DNA of 64,000 nt from Massilia alkalitolerans DSM 17462 (GTDB taxonomy: Bacteria; Pseudomonadota; Gammaproteobacteria; Burkholderiales; Burkholderiaceae_D). This document shows, piece by piece, positions 42,458 to 52,300 of this stretch (its first letter is position 1; each line of letters starts with the position of its first letter). The notes beneath the pieces are model-generated. The model made no database searches. It was given only the letters and a program-made list of their open reading frames with translations, and was not told the origin of the DNA. The position numbers and the translations under genes were made by a program. The stretch is taken from NCBI RefSeq assembly GCF_000427785.1, contig NZ_ATYR01000028.1, positions 1-64,000 of the forward strand, read 5' to 3'.

Positions 42458-44071
42458 TTAAACCTTCTTGTCCTTCTTCACCGGGGTGAACAGCAGATCC
42501 TGGAAGTCATAGCTGAAGTCGGTCTCCGTCGACACCGGCTTCATGCGCACCCGTTCGATGCTACCGTCGTGGTCCAGCGAGAAGGTGACGTAGGCATCCG
42601 CATTGAAGTTGCGCTCCTTCCAGCGCACGATGAAGGTGTCGTGCTGGAAGTGCTCCATCTCCCCGGTCAGGTCCGGCGTCTTCGCGAACGACAGCACCAG
42701 CTTGTTGTTCACGCGTTTGATCGACGCCTTGCCATACCACGCATCCTCATACTCCCCTTCGTAGGACGCCAGCGGCAGCGACGGCTTCGAGCTCGCCGCG
42801 CGCGTCGCGGATTCGCCCTTGATGCGGGCCGCTTCCTTGGCCTGGTTCTCGCGGTCGATGTCGGCGATGCGGCCGATCCAGTCGGTCGGCGTCACGCCCA
42901 GGTGCTGGTCCAGCAGGCGGTACTGCAGCGCGTTCAGCGAGGGGCCGCTTTCGGCGTTGGTGAAGATCGCGATGCCCAGCTTCGACTCCGGCACCAGCAG
43001 CACGCGGGTGTAGAAGCCCTGCAGCGCGCCGCCGTGCATCGCCACCAGCTTGCCCTGGTAGTCGCGCAGCTGGAAGCCCAGGCCGTAGGCATAGAAGTTC
43101 GGCTTGGTGGCGGCCAGCGGCGCGCGCGGCGTGTTGATGGTCATCGGGGTCTGCGCGGTCCACATCTCGCGCGCCTGCTTGTCCGACCACAGGCGCACGT
43201 CCTTGCCGTCCGCGCCCTTGCCCAGCTTGCCGCTGTCCAGCAGCACGTTCATCCAGCGCGCGATGTCCTCGGCATTGGTGTTGATGCCGACCGCGCCGAC
43301 CGCGTTCCCCACCGGCATCGGTTTTACGGGAACGGCCTTGCCGTTGATCTTGCTGTGCGGCGCCGACACGTTGGCGAACTTCGCGTTTTCTTCCAGGCTG
43401 GTGGTGGTGTTCGCCATGCCGACCGGCTTGAGGATCCACTCGTGCATGGTCTCGCCCCAGGTCTTGCCCGACTTGGCGGCGATGATCTTGCCGGCCACGA
43501 TGTAGAGCAGGTTGTCGTAGGCGTAGGCGCTGCGGAAGCTGGTGGCCGGCTTGATGTAGCGGAGGTTGTGGATGATCTCGTCGGTGCTGAAATTGGTGGT
43601 CGGCCACCACATCAGGTCACCGGCGCCTAGCCCCAGGCCGCTGCGGTGCACCAGCAGGTCGCGGATGGTCATCTCGGCGGTGACGTAGGCGTCGTACATG
43701 CGGAAGTCCGGCAGGTGCTTGATCACCGGGTCGTCCCAGCCCAGCTTGCCCTGGTCGACCAGCATGGCCAGCGCCGCGGCCGTAAAGGCCTTGGAGTTCG
43801 AGGCGATCTCGAAGATGGTCTTGCCGTCGACCCTGGCCGGCTCGCCGCGCTTGCGCACGCCGAAGCCTTCGGCCGCCAGGACCTTGCCGTCCTTGACCAC
43901 GGCGATGGCGATGCCCGGCACGTCGAATTCCTTCATGACGCGTTCGACGTCGGCGCGCAGGTCGTAGGCAGGCGCGACGGCAGCGCTGGCGGGCGCGGCG
44001 TCCTGCGCGAATACGGCGCCGGTGGCAGTAGCGGTCAGCGCGAGCAGGGCCGCGGCTGCAATGCGATTCAT
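42458..44071 (-). CDS. Exported serine hydrolase, class-C beta-lactamase family
   Basis: The 537-residue protein has a signal peptide (MNRIAAAALLALTATATGA, cleavage after VFAQ) and a beta-lactamase-fold domain with SNSK at 91-94 and the Tyr-Asp-Asn motif at 185-187. A C-terminal DUF3471-like beta domain includes YEGEYEDAWYGKASI. Family members are D-amino-acid peptidases, esterases or carboxypeptidases; a true beta-lactamase is unlikely. An ATG 6 codons earlier (44089) has GAGGG too close, so 44071 is preferred. It lies 35 bp after the M1 aminopeptidase gene, probably in one operon. Confidence 0.87.
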   Translation of the reverse strand: MNRIAAAALLALTATATGAVFAQDAAPASAAVAPAYDLRADVERVMKEFDVPGIAIAVVKDGKVLAAEGFGVRKRGEPARVDGKTIFEIASNSKAFTAAALAMLVDQGKLGWDDPVIKHLPDFRMYDAYVTAEMTIRDLLVHRSGLGLGAGDLMWWPTTNFSTDEIIHNLRYIKPATSFRSAYAYDNLLYIVAGKIIAAKSGKTWGETMHEWILKPVGMANTTTSLEENAKFANVSAPHSKINGKAVPVKPMPVGNAVGAVGINTNAEDIARWMNVLLDSGKLGKGADGKDVRLWSDKQAREMWTAQTPMTINTPRAPLAATKPNFYAYGLGFQLRDYQGKLVAMHGGALQGFYTRVLLVPESKLGIAIFTNAESGPSLNALQYRLLDQHLGVTPTDWIGRIADIDRENQAKEAARIKGESATRAASSKPSLPLASYEGEYEDAWYGKASIKRVNNKLVLSFAKTPDLTGEMEHFQHDTFIVRWKERNFNADAYVTFSLDHDGSIERVRMKPVSTETDFSYDFQDLLFTPVKKDKKV

Positions 44072-44106
44072 GGCAAACACTCTGTTCATCCCTCTTTGGT
44101 TGATCG

Positions 44107-45960
44107 TTATTTGGTCATCTGCTTGTCGACGCTGCCCTGCGTCTCCGGGTGGTAGCGCTCGCGCGCCGCCTTGTACACGCGCTCGGCCCAGGCCCGGTCG
44201 TCAAGGTTGGCGCGCAGCGCGCCGTACAGCGGCACCACGAACTTCTGGCGGCCCACGCTCATCAGGAAGGCTTCCAGGTTCGGGCGGATGCCGCGGTAGC
44301 CGGCGTGTACCGAAGCGCGGTAGAAGCGGAAGGCCACTTCATTGTTGCCGGTCTTGGCCAGGCCGTAGGCCTTGTCCAGTTCTTCCAGCTTGGCGGCATC
44401 GGCCTTGTTGTCGATGTCGTTCAGGAACTTCATCCACTCGGCGGCGTTCCAGTCCTTGGCAGGCAGCTGGGCAGTCTTGATGTCGCCCTTGAGCCAGCGC
44501 GCGGTGGTGTCGTTCAGCTTGGCCAGGCGGGTCGAGACGGCGCGGGTAGCGCTGGCCGGGATGCCCGGGCCGTACAGCCACTCGTCCAGCTCGGCGTCGC
44601 TCATGATCTTCGGGTTCTTGGCCAGCAGGTTCGCGCGCAGGAAAGCGACGAACTGGTCGGTGGTCACGCTCTGGAAGGCGTGCTGGTCGAACCAGCTGCG
44701 GAGAAAAGTGTCGAAGGCGGCGCGGCCGGCGCGCTGCTCGAGGGTGCGCAAGAACCAGGCGCCCTTCGGATAGGCCAGACCCTGATCCGTGTAGTGCTCG
44801 GAACTGGTGTCCGGGTCGCGCGTGAGGAGGGCCTGCTGCGCCAATGGGATGTCCTTCAGCGAATCGAGCGCTTCCTCCTGCTCGAGCTGCAGGTTCATGG
44901 TCGCCACTTCCTCGCCGTACATCTTCTCGAGGATGCGGGTGGTGACGTAGGTGGTGAAGCCTTCGTTGAGCCACCAGTGCTTCCACGAGGCGTTGGTCAC
45001 CAGGTTGCCCGACCAGCTATGCGCCAGCTCGTGCGAGACCAGGTCCACCAGGCTGCGGTCGCCCGCGATCATGGTCGGGGTCAGGAAGGTCAGGCGCGGG
45101 TTTTCCATGCCGCCGATCGGGAAGGACGGCGGCAGCACCAGCATGTCGTAGCGTCCCCAGCGATACGGCCCGTACAGTGATTCGGCCGCGGCCACCATCT
45201 TCTCGGTGTCGGCCAGCTCGTATTCGGCGGCCTTGATGCGCATCGGCTCGGCGTAGACGCCGGTGCGCGGGCCCAGGGTGCGCGCTTCCAGCTCGCCGAT
45301 GCCGATGGCGATCAGGTAGGACGGCACCGGCTGCGGCATGGTGAATTTCCAGCCGCCCTTGCCGGTGGCCTTGGGGTCGTTATCGGCGCTCATCACGACG
45401 CGCATGCCTTCCGGGGCCTGGATGCGCGCGGTGTAGGTGAAGCGCACCGCCGGGGTGTCCTGGATCGGCACGAAGGAGCGCGCGGCGATCGGCTGCGACT
45501 GGCTGAACATGAAGGGGTACTTGCCCGACATGGTCTGCTTCGGCGTGAGCCACTGCAGCGCCGGCGCGGTGGGCGCGGTCTGGTAGTGGATGCGCACCTT
45601 GCCCGGCTGGCCGGGCAGCGCGATGTGCAGCGCCTGGCCTTTTTCGGCATCCAGCTTGTCGAGGGTGTACTTGACCGGCTTCCACGCCCCTTTCGCGTCC
45701 TGCGCCTCGATCTTCGAGATCTTCAGCTCACGGGTGTCGAGGTCCAGCGTGGTGGCCGACTTGTCGATCCAGTTCAGGGTCAGGTCGGCGTAGCCGGCCA
45801 GGGTCTTGCGCGCGAAGTCGGCCTTCAGGTCCAGGTGCAGGGCGGTGGTCTTGACCTGGTCGTATTTGGCGTAGCTGAGGGGGTCGAGTGCGAACGCGTA
45901 GGCGCTCCACTGGCAGATAAAGGCGCAGGCCGAGGCGCGCAGCAGGGTGCTAGTCTTCAT
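44107..45960 (-). CDS. Exported M1-family aminopeptidase
   Basis: The 617-residue zinc aminopeptidase has a signal peptide (about 1-24), the exopeptidase motif GGMEN at 283-287, and HELAH at 310-314 with third ligand Glu333 in LNEGFTTY. The C-terminal helical domain is of the leukotriene-A4-hydrolase type (HAGYRGIRPNLEAFLMSVGRQKF). It removes N-terminal residues from peptides, here in the periplasm or outside the cell. The ATG at 45960 is chosen over 45996 because the signal begins there. It is followed by the serine hydrolase, a second exported peptidase. Confidence 0.93.
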   Translation of the reverse strand: MKTSTLLRASACAFICQWSAYAFALDPLSYAKYDQVKTTALHLDLKADFARKTLAGYADLTLNWIDKSATTLDLDTRELKISKIEAQDAKGAWKPVKYTLDKLDAEKGQALHIALPGQPGKVRIHYQTAPTAPALQWLTPKQTMSGKYPFMFSQSQPIAARSFVPIQDTPAVRFTYTARIQAPEGMRVVMSADNDPKATGKGGWKFTMPQPVPSYLIAIGIGELEARTLGPRTGVYAEPMRIKAAEYELADTEKMVAAAESLYGPYRWGRYDMLVLPPSFPIGGMENPRLTFLTPTMIAGDRSLVDLVSHELAHSWSGNLVTNASWKHWWLNEGFTTYVTTRILEKMYGEEVATMNLQLEQEEALDSLKDIPLAQQALLTRDPDTSSEHYTDQGLAYPKGAWFLRTLEQRAGRAAFDTFLRSWFDQHAFQSVTTDQFVAFLRANLLAKNPKIMSDAELDEWLYGPGIPASATRAVSTRLAKLNDTTARWLKGDIKTAQLPAKDWNAAEWMKFLNDIDNKADAAKLEELDKAYGLAKTGNNEVAFRFYRASVHAGYRGIRPNLEAFLMSVGRQKFVVPLYGALRANLDDRAWAERVYKAARERYHPETQGSVDKQMTK

Positions 45961-46091
45961 GGTCTCTCGCGTGGAAGGAAGCGGGCAGAATAGCATCTTC
46001 GATCGTGGCCGGAAAGCACCGCAATGGCGCTGGCGCGCGCTGTAAGGACAGAGGGCTCTGCTATGATCCGGGCTTTCGTACCTGCCGCTTC

Positions 46092-46667
46092 ATGGACGCT
46101 TTTCTCGTATCGACCGGCATCGTGGGACTTGCCGAGATGGGCGACAAGACCCAGCTGCTGGCCTTCCTCCTCGCCGCCCGCTTTCGCCGCCCTTTGCCGA
46201 TCGTGTTCGGCATTTTTGTTGCGACCGTGTGCAACCACGCTTTCGCCGCCGCCGTCGGCGCCCTGGTGAGCGAACTGCTTGGCGCGGGCGTGATGCGCTG
46301 GGTGCTGGGCCTGTCCTTCCTCGCCATGGCCGCCTGGGTTATGGCGCCCAGCAAGGTGGATGCGGACGAGGCGCCGCTGGCGCGCTTCGGTGTCTTCCTG
46401 ACCACCGTGCTGGCCTTCTTTATCGCCGAAATGGGCGACAAGACGCAGGTGACCACCGTGGCCCTGGCGGCGCGCTACGAATCGATGGCGGCGGTCGTCG
46501 CCGGCACCACCTTGGGCATGATGCTGGCGAACGTGCCGGCGGTGGTGTTCGGCGAGCGCATCGCCAAGTGCGTGCCGCTGAAGCTCGTGCACGGGCTGGC
46601 GGCGCTGATCTTTGCGGTGCTGGGCGTGGCTACCCTGCTGGGTGCGGGCGCGCCGCTCGGCTTCTGA
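46092..46667 (+). CDS. TMEM165/GDT1 family cation transporter
   Basis: The 191-residue protein with six predicted membrane helices has two copies of the family motif E-x-G-D-K-T: EMGDKTQ near residue 15 and again near 115. Bacterial relatives such as MneA export manganese, and others move calcium. I looked for a manganese riboswitch upstream and saw none. It ends 4 bp before the stop of the convergent PHP gene. Confidence 0.9.
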   Translation: MDAFLVSTGIVGLAEMGDKTQLLAFLLAARFRRPLPIVFGIFVATVCNHAFAAAVGALVSELLGAGVMRWVLGLSFLAMAAWVMAPSKVDADEAPLARFGVFLTTVLAFFIAEMGDKTQVTTVALAARYESMAAVVAGTTLGMMLANVPAVVFGERIAKCVPLKLVHGLAALIFAVLGVATLLGAGAPLGF

Positions 46668-46671
46668 TCCC

Positions 46672-48315
46672 CTACTCCTGCGTCACCCACACCGGCGCCG
46701 ACCACAGCACATTGCCGTCTTCCTGGGTCACCCGCGCATAGAAGAGGTGCTTCCCCGGCGCCGGCGTGAAGGTGCTGGTGGCCAGGTTCGAGACTTCGGT
46801 GACGGCGCCGTTCCGCCCCGGCACGCCCGCCACGATCGACACCGCCGCCACCTTCTTGCTCGCGCTCGATGCAAAGTTGGCAACCAGCGTGAGCGGCCCG
46901 CGGTTGGTGAAGCGCTCCCCCATCATTTTCCCGTTCGCGGTGAGGATCAGCTGCGAACCCTTGTCCATGGTGGCGAACACGCGCCGCGCCTTGAGCGCCT
47001 CCACAAAACTGTCGCGCGTGAGCGCCGTCCCGTTGGGCAGCAGGATGCCAGTGCGGTTGGTGTAGGACGCGCCCCAGTTGGCGCAGTGGTTGTCCTGGTT
47101 GGTGCTGAAGGCCACGTGGTAGCCGGCTTCCAGCAGCTTGTTGCAGGCCTGCTCGAAGTTGCTGCGCCGGGTCTCGTTCTCGGTGTCGTTGGTGGAGAAG
47201 GCGGTGCTGTTCATCACCTCGCACAGCGCCATCGCCTCGTCGCCGTCGGGCGTGTAGGCGAGCGGCACGCCGTTGACCTTGAACTGCCCGCTGTGCGCGG
47301 GATGGTTGAACTGCCCCACCCAGCCGCGCTCGCGCATCAGGGTGTAGAGCGCGCCGTAGTCGCTGCGCGCGGTCCGCGTATCGGCCAGCAGTTCGCCCAG
47401 GGCGTTGGTCTCCCAGCCCAGCAGCTCGTCGCTGTTGAAGATGTTGACATGGCCGCCGTTGTTGATCACGCCCCACTCCATGCCGTACAGCGCCAGGAAG
47501 CCCGGCTTGGTGGCATTGAAGGCGGCGGCGCTGGCCAGGCCGGCCTTGTACAGGTCTTTCGCCTTGGCCGGGTCGGCATTGGGGTCGGTACCGTCCGAGC
47601 CGTCGTACATGTGGTTGTGCTCGGAGACGGCCAGGATGTCGAGGCCGCGGCCGCGCGCATAGGCGAAGGCGGCTTCGGGACCGTACTTGGCCTTGAGCGG
47701 ATCCTGAGCGCCCTTGCAGGCGTCGAGGGCGGCGCCGCCGTCGCTGTGGTTGCTCTGGCTGTGCAGGTTGGCCAGGTAGACCGTGTAGGGCAGCGAGGCG
47801 GCGGCCGGTGCTGCCGCCGCACCTGTGGAAGCGGCGTCGCGCGCGCCCGGCAGCGGGGTAAAGCGCGGCGTGCGCTGCGCCGGCGGGGCGCCGACGGCGA
47901 TCTGCCAGTCCTGCTCGACGGCGTCGTGGTGATCATCGTGGGGGACGCCGCGCAGGACGGCGCGCATGCGCACCCGGTACAGGCCGGCGGGCGCGGACGT
48001 GCCCTTGAGCCGGCCATCCCAGGCGACCCGGACAAGGGCGGTCTCTCCGGAGATGCGGCTGTTGCCACGCCAAAGCCGGACAGCGCGCCCCTCTGGGTTG
48101 ACCAGCTCCAGCTTCCAGTACACGGTGCCCGGCTGTTCCAGGCCGGGATAGCTGAAGTTCAGGCTGAAGGTTCGGCGCGCATCCGCTGTGCCCTGGAAGG
48201 GCGCGTGCAGGGTAGCTTCGAATTCCTTGTGCTCGGCCGGGGCCGCGAACGCGCTGTTGCAGGACAGGGCCAGCAGCAGCGCACCAATAGTGGGGGGCAG
48301 GAAGGTGGTTTTCAT
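46672..48315 (-). CDS. Exported PHP-type metallohydrolase (CehA/McbA-like)
   Basis: The 547-residue protein has a signal peptide (cleaved near NSAFAAPAEH), a beta-sandwich N-terminal region (about 25-150), then a PHP-like domain opening NLHSQSNHSDGG and carrying VSEHNHMYDG, YGMEWG, GQFNHPAHSGQF and NQDNHCANWG. These His/Asp/Glu residues are typical metal ligands. A C-terminal Ig-like segment follows. Relatives hydrolyse phosphoesters or carbamates; the substrate is unknown. Two strong dyads sit just upstream of the start, so it is probably tightly regulated. Confidence 0.78.
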   Translation of the reverse strand: MKTTFLPPTIGALLLALSCNSAFAAPAEHKEFEATLHAPFQGTADARRTFSLNFSYPGLEQPGTVYWKLELVNPEGRAVRLWRGNSRISGETALVRVAWDGRLKGTSAPAGLYRVRMRAVLRGVPHDDHHDAVEQDWQIAVGAPPAQRTPRFTPLPGARDAASTGAAAAPAAASLPYTVYLANLHSQSNHSDGGAALDACKGAQDPLKAKYGPEAAFAYARGRGLDILAVSEHNHMYDGSDGTDPNADPAKAKDLYKAGLASAAAFNATKPGFLALYGMEWGVINNGGHVNIFNSDELLGWETNALGELLADTRTARSDYGALYTLMRERGWVGQFNHPAHSGQFKVNGVPLAYTPDGDEAMALCEVMNSTAFSTNDTENETRRSNFEQACNKLLEAGYHVAFSTNQDNHCANWGASYTNRTGILLPNGTALTRDSFVEALKARRVFATMDKGSQLILTANGKMMGERFTNRGPLTLVANFASSASKKVAAVSIVAGVPGRNGAVTEVSNLATSTFTPAPGKHLFYARVTQEDGNVLWSAPVWVTQE

Positions 48316-48316
48316 A

Positions 48317-48337
48317 ATGCAATTTTTGCAATTGCAT
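48317..48337 (-). promoter_or_regulatory. Perfect dyad over the PHP gene ribosome-binding region
   Basis: ATGCAATT-N5-AATTGCAT, perfect 8-bp arms, beginning 2 bp upstream of the start codon. It could be a repressor operator or an mRNA hairpin that hides the ribosome-binding site. No good Shine-Dalgarno sequence is visible outside it. Confidence 0.5.
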
Positions 48338-48362
48338 GGGAAAACACCTTGCGCCGATTCGT

Positions 48363-48396
48363 CTCAACAATTGTAAATTTATCTACAAGTGTTGAG
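48363..48396 (-). promoter_or_regulatory. Long dyad upstream of the PHP gene
   Basis: The 13-bp arms CTCAACAATTGTA and TACAAGTGTTGAG (one mismatch) surround an 8-bp AT-rich core, in the likely promoter region. It lacks a T-tract in the minus direction, so an operator for a dimeric regulator is more likely than a terminator. Confidence 0.5.
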
Positions 48397-48431
48397 CCAA
48401 TTTAAGTGCCCTGCAGACTCCTCAACCAGTC

Positions 48432-49298
48432 CTAGAAATGGAAGTCCGCCCGCACCATCGGCGTGCTGGCGCGCTGCCCCGCCCCGCCGGTCGTCCGGCG
48501 CGAATTGCCGAACTTGTTGTTCCAGAACTGGTAGCCGACGCCGACCCGGACCTTGTTCTTCGCGTAGCCCAGGCGCGGGCCGACGTCATACATGAAAGCG
48601 AAGTCCAGGTTGGTCTCGGCGCTGGTCGGAGCGCCGGTCTCGTCCAGCCCCTTGGCGGCGATGAAGTTCAGGAAGCCTTCGAAGGACCAGCCCTCGGCCA
48701 CCGGGATGCCCCAGCTGGCGGCCAGCATCGGATGGGTGTCGTAGGTATAGCGTCCGCGCACGTTGGCGATCGGCGGGAAGGGTCCGCTCGGCGCATTCGA
48801 TTCGCGCAGCCACAGGATGCTGGTATTCAGGAAGCCCGGCACGTCCCACATCAGGGTCGGGCCGGCGACCAGCATGCGCTTGCGCGAGTTGTAGCCGACG
48901 TCGTCCTTGTGGTTGATGTCGAAGCCGACCGTCAGGCCCACGCCTTTTACTTTACCGAAGCGGATTTCCTGGCCGCGCAGGGCGCCGATGTCGAGCGTGT
49001 GGCGGTACAGCAGGTAGCCCTCGAGCGCGCCGCTGTCGCTGCCCAGGTCGCGCGGGTCGGTACTGTCGGACTTGAGCACGTCCAGGTTCAGGTAGTTGCT
49101 GCCGTACTTGTAGCCGCTGGCGTGGGTGAACGCCACGATGTGCTTCTTGATGTGCTCCGGATTGAAGGGCTCGGCGAAGCGGGTGCCGTAGCGGTAGCTG
49201 ATGGCGTTGTCGCTCCAGTCCACCGCGCTTGCCGGCGCGGCGCAGCACAGCAGGGCGGCGCAGGCGGCGCCGCTCCATGTCGTCAATCGTTTACTCAT
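48432..49298 (-). CDS. Tsx-like outer-membrane channel protein
   Basis: The 288-residue beta-barrel protein has a signal peptide (MSKRLTTWSGAACAALLCC, cleaved near APASA) and ends in Phe (VRADFHF). Its sequence (SDNAISYRYGTRFAEPFNP near the start, GVGYQFWNNKFG near the end) is that of the nucleoside-channel Tsx/OmpK family. The substrate is not proven; Tsx carries nucleosides in enteric bacteria. It starts 4 bp after the stop of the glucan-synthase-like gene and is probably co-transcribed with it. Confidence 0.82.
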   Translation of the reverse strand: MSKRLTTWSGAACAALLCCAAPASAVDWSDNAISYRYGTRFAEPFNPEHIKKHIVAFTHASGYKYGSNYLNLDVLKSDSTDPRDLGSDSGALEGYLLYRHTLDIGALRGQEIRFGKVKGVGLTVGFDINHKDDVGYNSRKRMLVAGPTLMWDVPGFLNTSILWLRESNAPSGPFPPIANVRGRYTYDTHPMLAASWGIPVAEGWSFEGFLNFIAAKGLDETGAPTSAETNLDFAFMYDVGPRLGYAKNKVRVGVGYQFWNNKFGNSRRTTGGAGQRASTPMVRADFHF

Positions 49299-49302
49299 GT
49301 CC

Positions 49303-52300
49303 TCATTCCTGGCTGGTTGTTTGATGGCCGGCGAGCGCGTCGCCCGGCTTGCGTTCCACATACAGTTCCACCGTGTGCTCGCGCCCGTCGTCGACGAGTT
49401 CGATCACCTGCTCCTGCTGCGGCGTGCCGTCGAGTACGAGCAGCTCGCCCGTCTCGGCCGGCAAAACCGTGACATGATAATCGGTCCGGCCGCTGCGGTA
49501 GCGAAAACGCAGGCTGTCCCAGCCCAGCGGCAGCAGCGGCGCCAGCGCCAGGCGGTCGACCGTGCGCTGCAGGCCGAGCAGTGCGTCGCTCAGCAGCAGC
49601 TGCGCCCAGCAGGCAACCGTCCCGCCCCCGACGGCATCCATCATGAGCCAAGGCGCGCCGGAGAAGCGCACGTGTGTGCCGGCGTCCGGCGCAAGCGGAT
49701 TCAGGCGGCGCGCCACTTCCCACGCGGGCGTGCCGGCGCCCTGCGCGGCCAGGGCCAGCGCCGCCCACGCCGCCGTGCGCCCGTCCTGCACGTCGCTCGT
49801 ATCCAGCGCGGCGAGTACCGCCTGGATGCGGCCAGGCGTCGCGCCGGCCATGGCGGCCCAGGCCTGGGTGGCCGCGCCGCCGTCGCCATAGGCGGCGCCG
49901 TTCCAGCCGTATTCCTCGGCCTGCGCCTTGAGCGCCAGCGCCGCGCCGCGGCAGGTGGTGGCGAAGCCGAAGTCGGCGCGCCGGTCGGCCACCTCGGCGA
50001 AGCGTTGCAGCACCGCGGCCAGCAGGAAGGCCAGCAGCACGCTCTCGGGGCGTGCGTCCAGCTCCTCATCGCCCTCGTGCATGCGCGCATCCTGCAGCGG
50101 CATGCCGTGCACCCCGAAGCGCAGGCAGCCGCGCAGGCCGTGCACGCAAACCTGGTACAGGTCGTCGCGCGCCAGGCGCGTGCCGCTCGACGGGTCGCCG
50201 CCGGCCGGCTCGCGCAGGATGCCGTAGTCGCCGGTGATGCCAACGTAGCGGTGCAGCGCGTAGGGCAGCCACAGGAAGTCTTCCACCGGCCGGCCTTCGG
50301 CGCCAATGTCGGCGCGCGCCGCCCGCAGCAGCGCATCGCGCAAGACCGCCGGGTTGCCGTGCACCGCCGCCATCGCGCCCTGCAGCTGCTGCGCCGGCGT
50401 GCCGCCCATGGCGCCGGCCACTGCCGCATAGGGCAGCCAGCCGTTGGCAAGCAGGTCGAAGGCTGCATCCGGCGTGGACACGCGCTGGCTGCCGAGCAGC
50501 TCGTCCCAGAAGGCATGCACCTGGCGCAGCGCCAGCGCCGCCGCTTTTGCCCCGCCGTGCTGCTGCACCGCGCGGCTTGCCGCCAGCGTGTCGGGTCCGG
50601 CCACGCCGAGCAGGAACACGAGCTCGATCGCGGCGCCCGGCGCCAGTTCCACCCGCGTCTGCAGGGCCGCGCACGGGTCGAGCGCGGCGCCATTGGCACC
50701 GGACAAGCCGTTGCGCTCCAGCGCCGCCGGCCGCGCCAGGCTGCGGTGGCGGCCGACGAATTCGCGCCGGTCGCAGGTCGACGCCACCTGGGGTGCGTCG
50801 AGGTGGAAGAAGCCGAGCGTGTCGCCAAAGCCGTCGCCGAAGGCATTGCGCGCCACCAGCGCGCCGCTGGCCACGTCGACGCTGGTAACGACCTGCAGGC
50901 CGGGGTTGGCGGCGGCATCGTCCATCCACCATTGCACATAGCCGGTGACGGACAGGCGGCGCGGCGCACTGGAGGCGTTGTGCAGCTTGAGCACCGCATA
51001 CTTGAGCGGCGCGCCGGGCGCCACGAAGCAGCGCAGCTCGGACCCGATGCCCTGCGCCACGTGCTCGAACAGCGTATAGCCGAACCCGTGGCGCGTGCGG
51101 TAGGGCTCGCCGGACGGCATCGGCCAGGGCGTGGGCGACCAGGCGCTGCCCGTGTCCTCGTCGCGCAGGTAGAAGGCTTCGCCCTGCGGCGCCGTCAAGA
51201 GCAGCGTGCGGCGGCCGCACCAGGTGCTGCCCGGGCCGGTCTGCGGCAGCACCGCGCCGAACACGCCGTTGGCCAGCGCGTGTTCCGATGGCGCCGTCGA
51301 TGCCCTGTCGCTGCGGATGAGCAGCTCGCGCCCGTCCCGCGAAAATCCTCCGTCGAGCTGGTGCGCCTCGGCATCAGGCAGGCGCGCCTCGCTGGTCCAG
51401 GGCGCCGGCTGTTCCTGGGCCGCGAACGGCGCCGGCAGCGCGGGCAAGCCCGGCGCCGCACGGCGCAATTGCTCTAGCAGGCTGCCGCGCTCTTCGAGCA
51501 GCAGCACCTGCGCCGCCGCGCGCAGCAGGATGCGGTCTTCCTGCGGCACCTCGGGCAGCAGGTGGACGTGGATGCCCTCCGCCTCCCCCGACGCCAGCGC
51601 CATGACCTGGTCGAACACGGCGCGGCCCTCGCACAGCACCAGCAGGTCGGCCTCGAAGCCGCGTGCGCGCCAGTAGCCGTGCGCCTGCAGCACCTCGCGC
51701 GCCAGATCGCTGTCCGGGCCGGGCTGCAGCACCAGCAGCGGGCGGCTGCCGTCCACGCCGTAGGGACGCAGGGCGGCGCGTCCGCGCACGTTGCGCTCGA
51801 TGACGCCGGCGTCCGCCCGCAAGCCGGGCACCGGGTCGAGCAGGCAGCCGGCCAGGCGGTTGTAGAGCTGGGCCTGCGCCTCGCTGATGCCGGCCGCGCG
51901 CAGGAAGGCCTGGCCGTGGGTCCAGGCCGCCTCCACCGCCTGCCCCACCGCCTGGGTGCCGGCATAGCGCGCAGCCAGTTCGCGCGCGGTGGCGGGGGTC
52001 GGGGCGACGCCCAGCACCAGGTCGATGCTCACTTCCTGGTTTGGCGCCAGCGTGATGCTGCGGCGGATCGCCAGCGCCGGCTGGGAAACGGGCGATGTTT
52101 CATCCAGCGGTGGCAGCGCCGCAAGCGGGTCGTGGCAGGCGGCGCTGTATTCCGGTGCGCCGGCCTCGCCGCGCACCGCCATCAGGTGCAGGACGGTCGG
52201 TGCGCCCGGCCCCAGGGTGCACAGCATGGCCCGGGTCGGCGCATCGATGCGCAGCTGCGCAGCGTGCCCTTCTTGCGCCAGCAGCGCGACCTGGCTCGTC

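Noticed and set aside
45961..46091. Manganese (yybP-ykoY) riboswitch before the TMEM165/GDT1 gene
   Set aside because: I looked for the conserved GGGGAGUA-type core and see nothing like it in the 131-bp gap.
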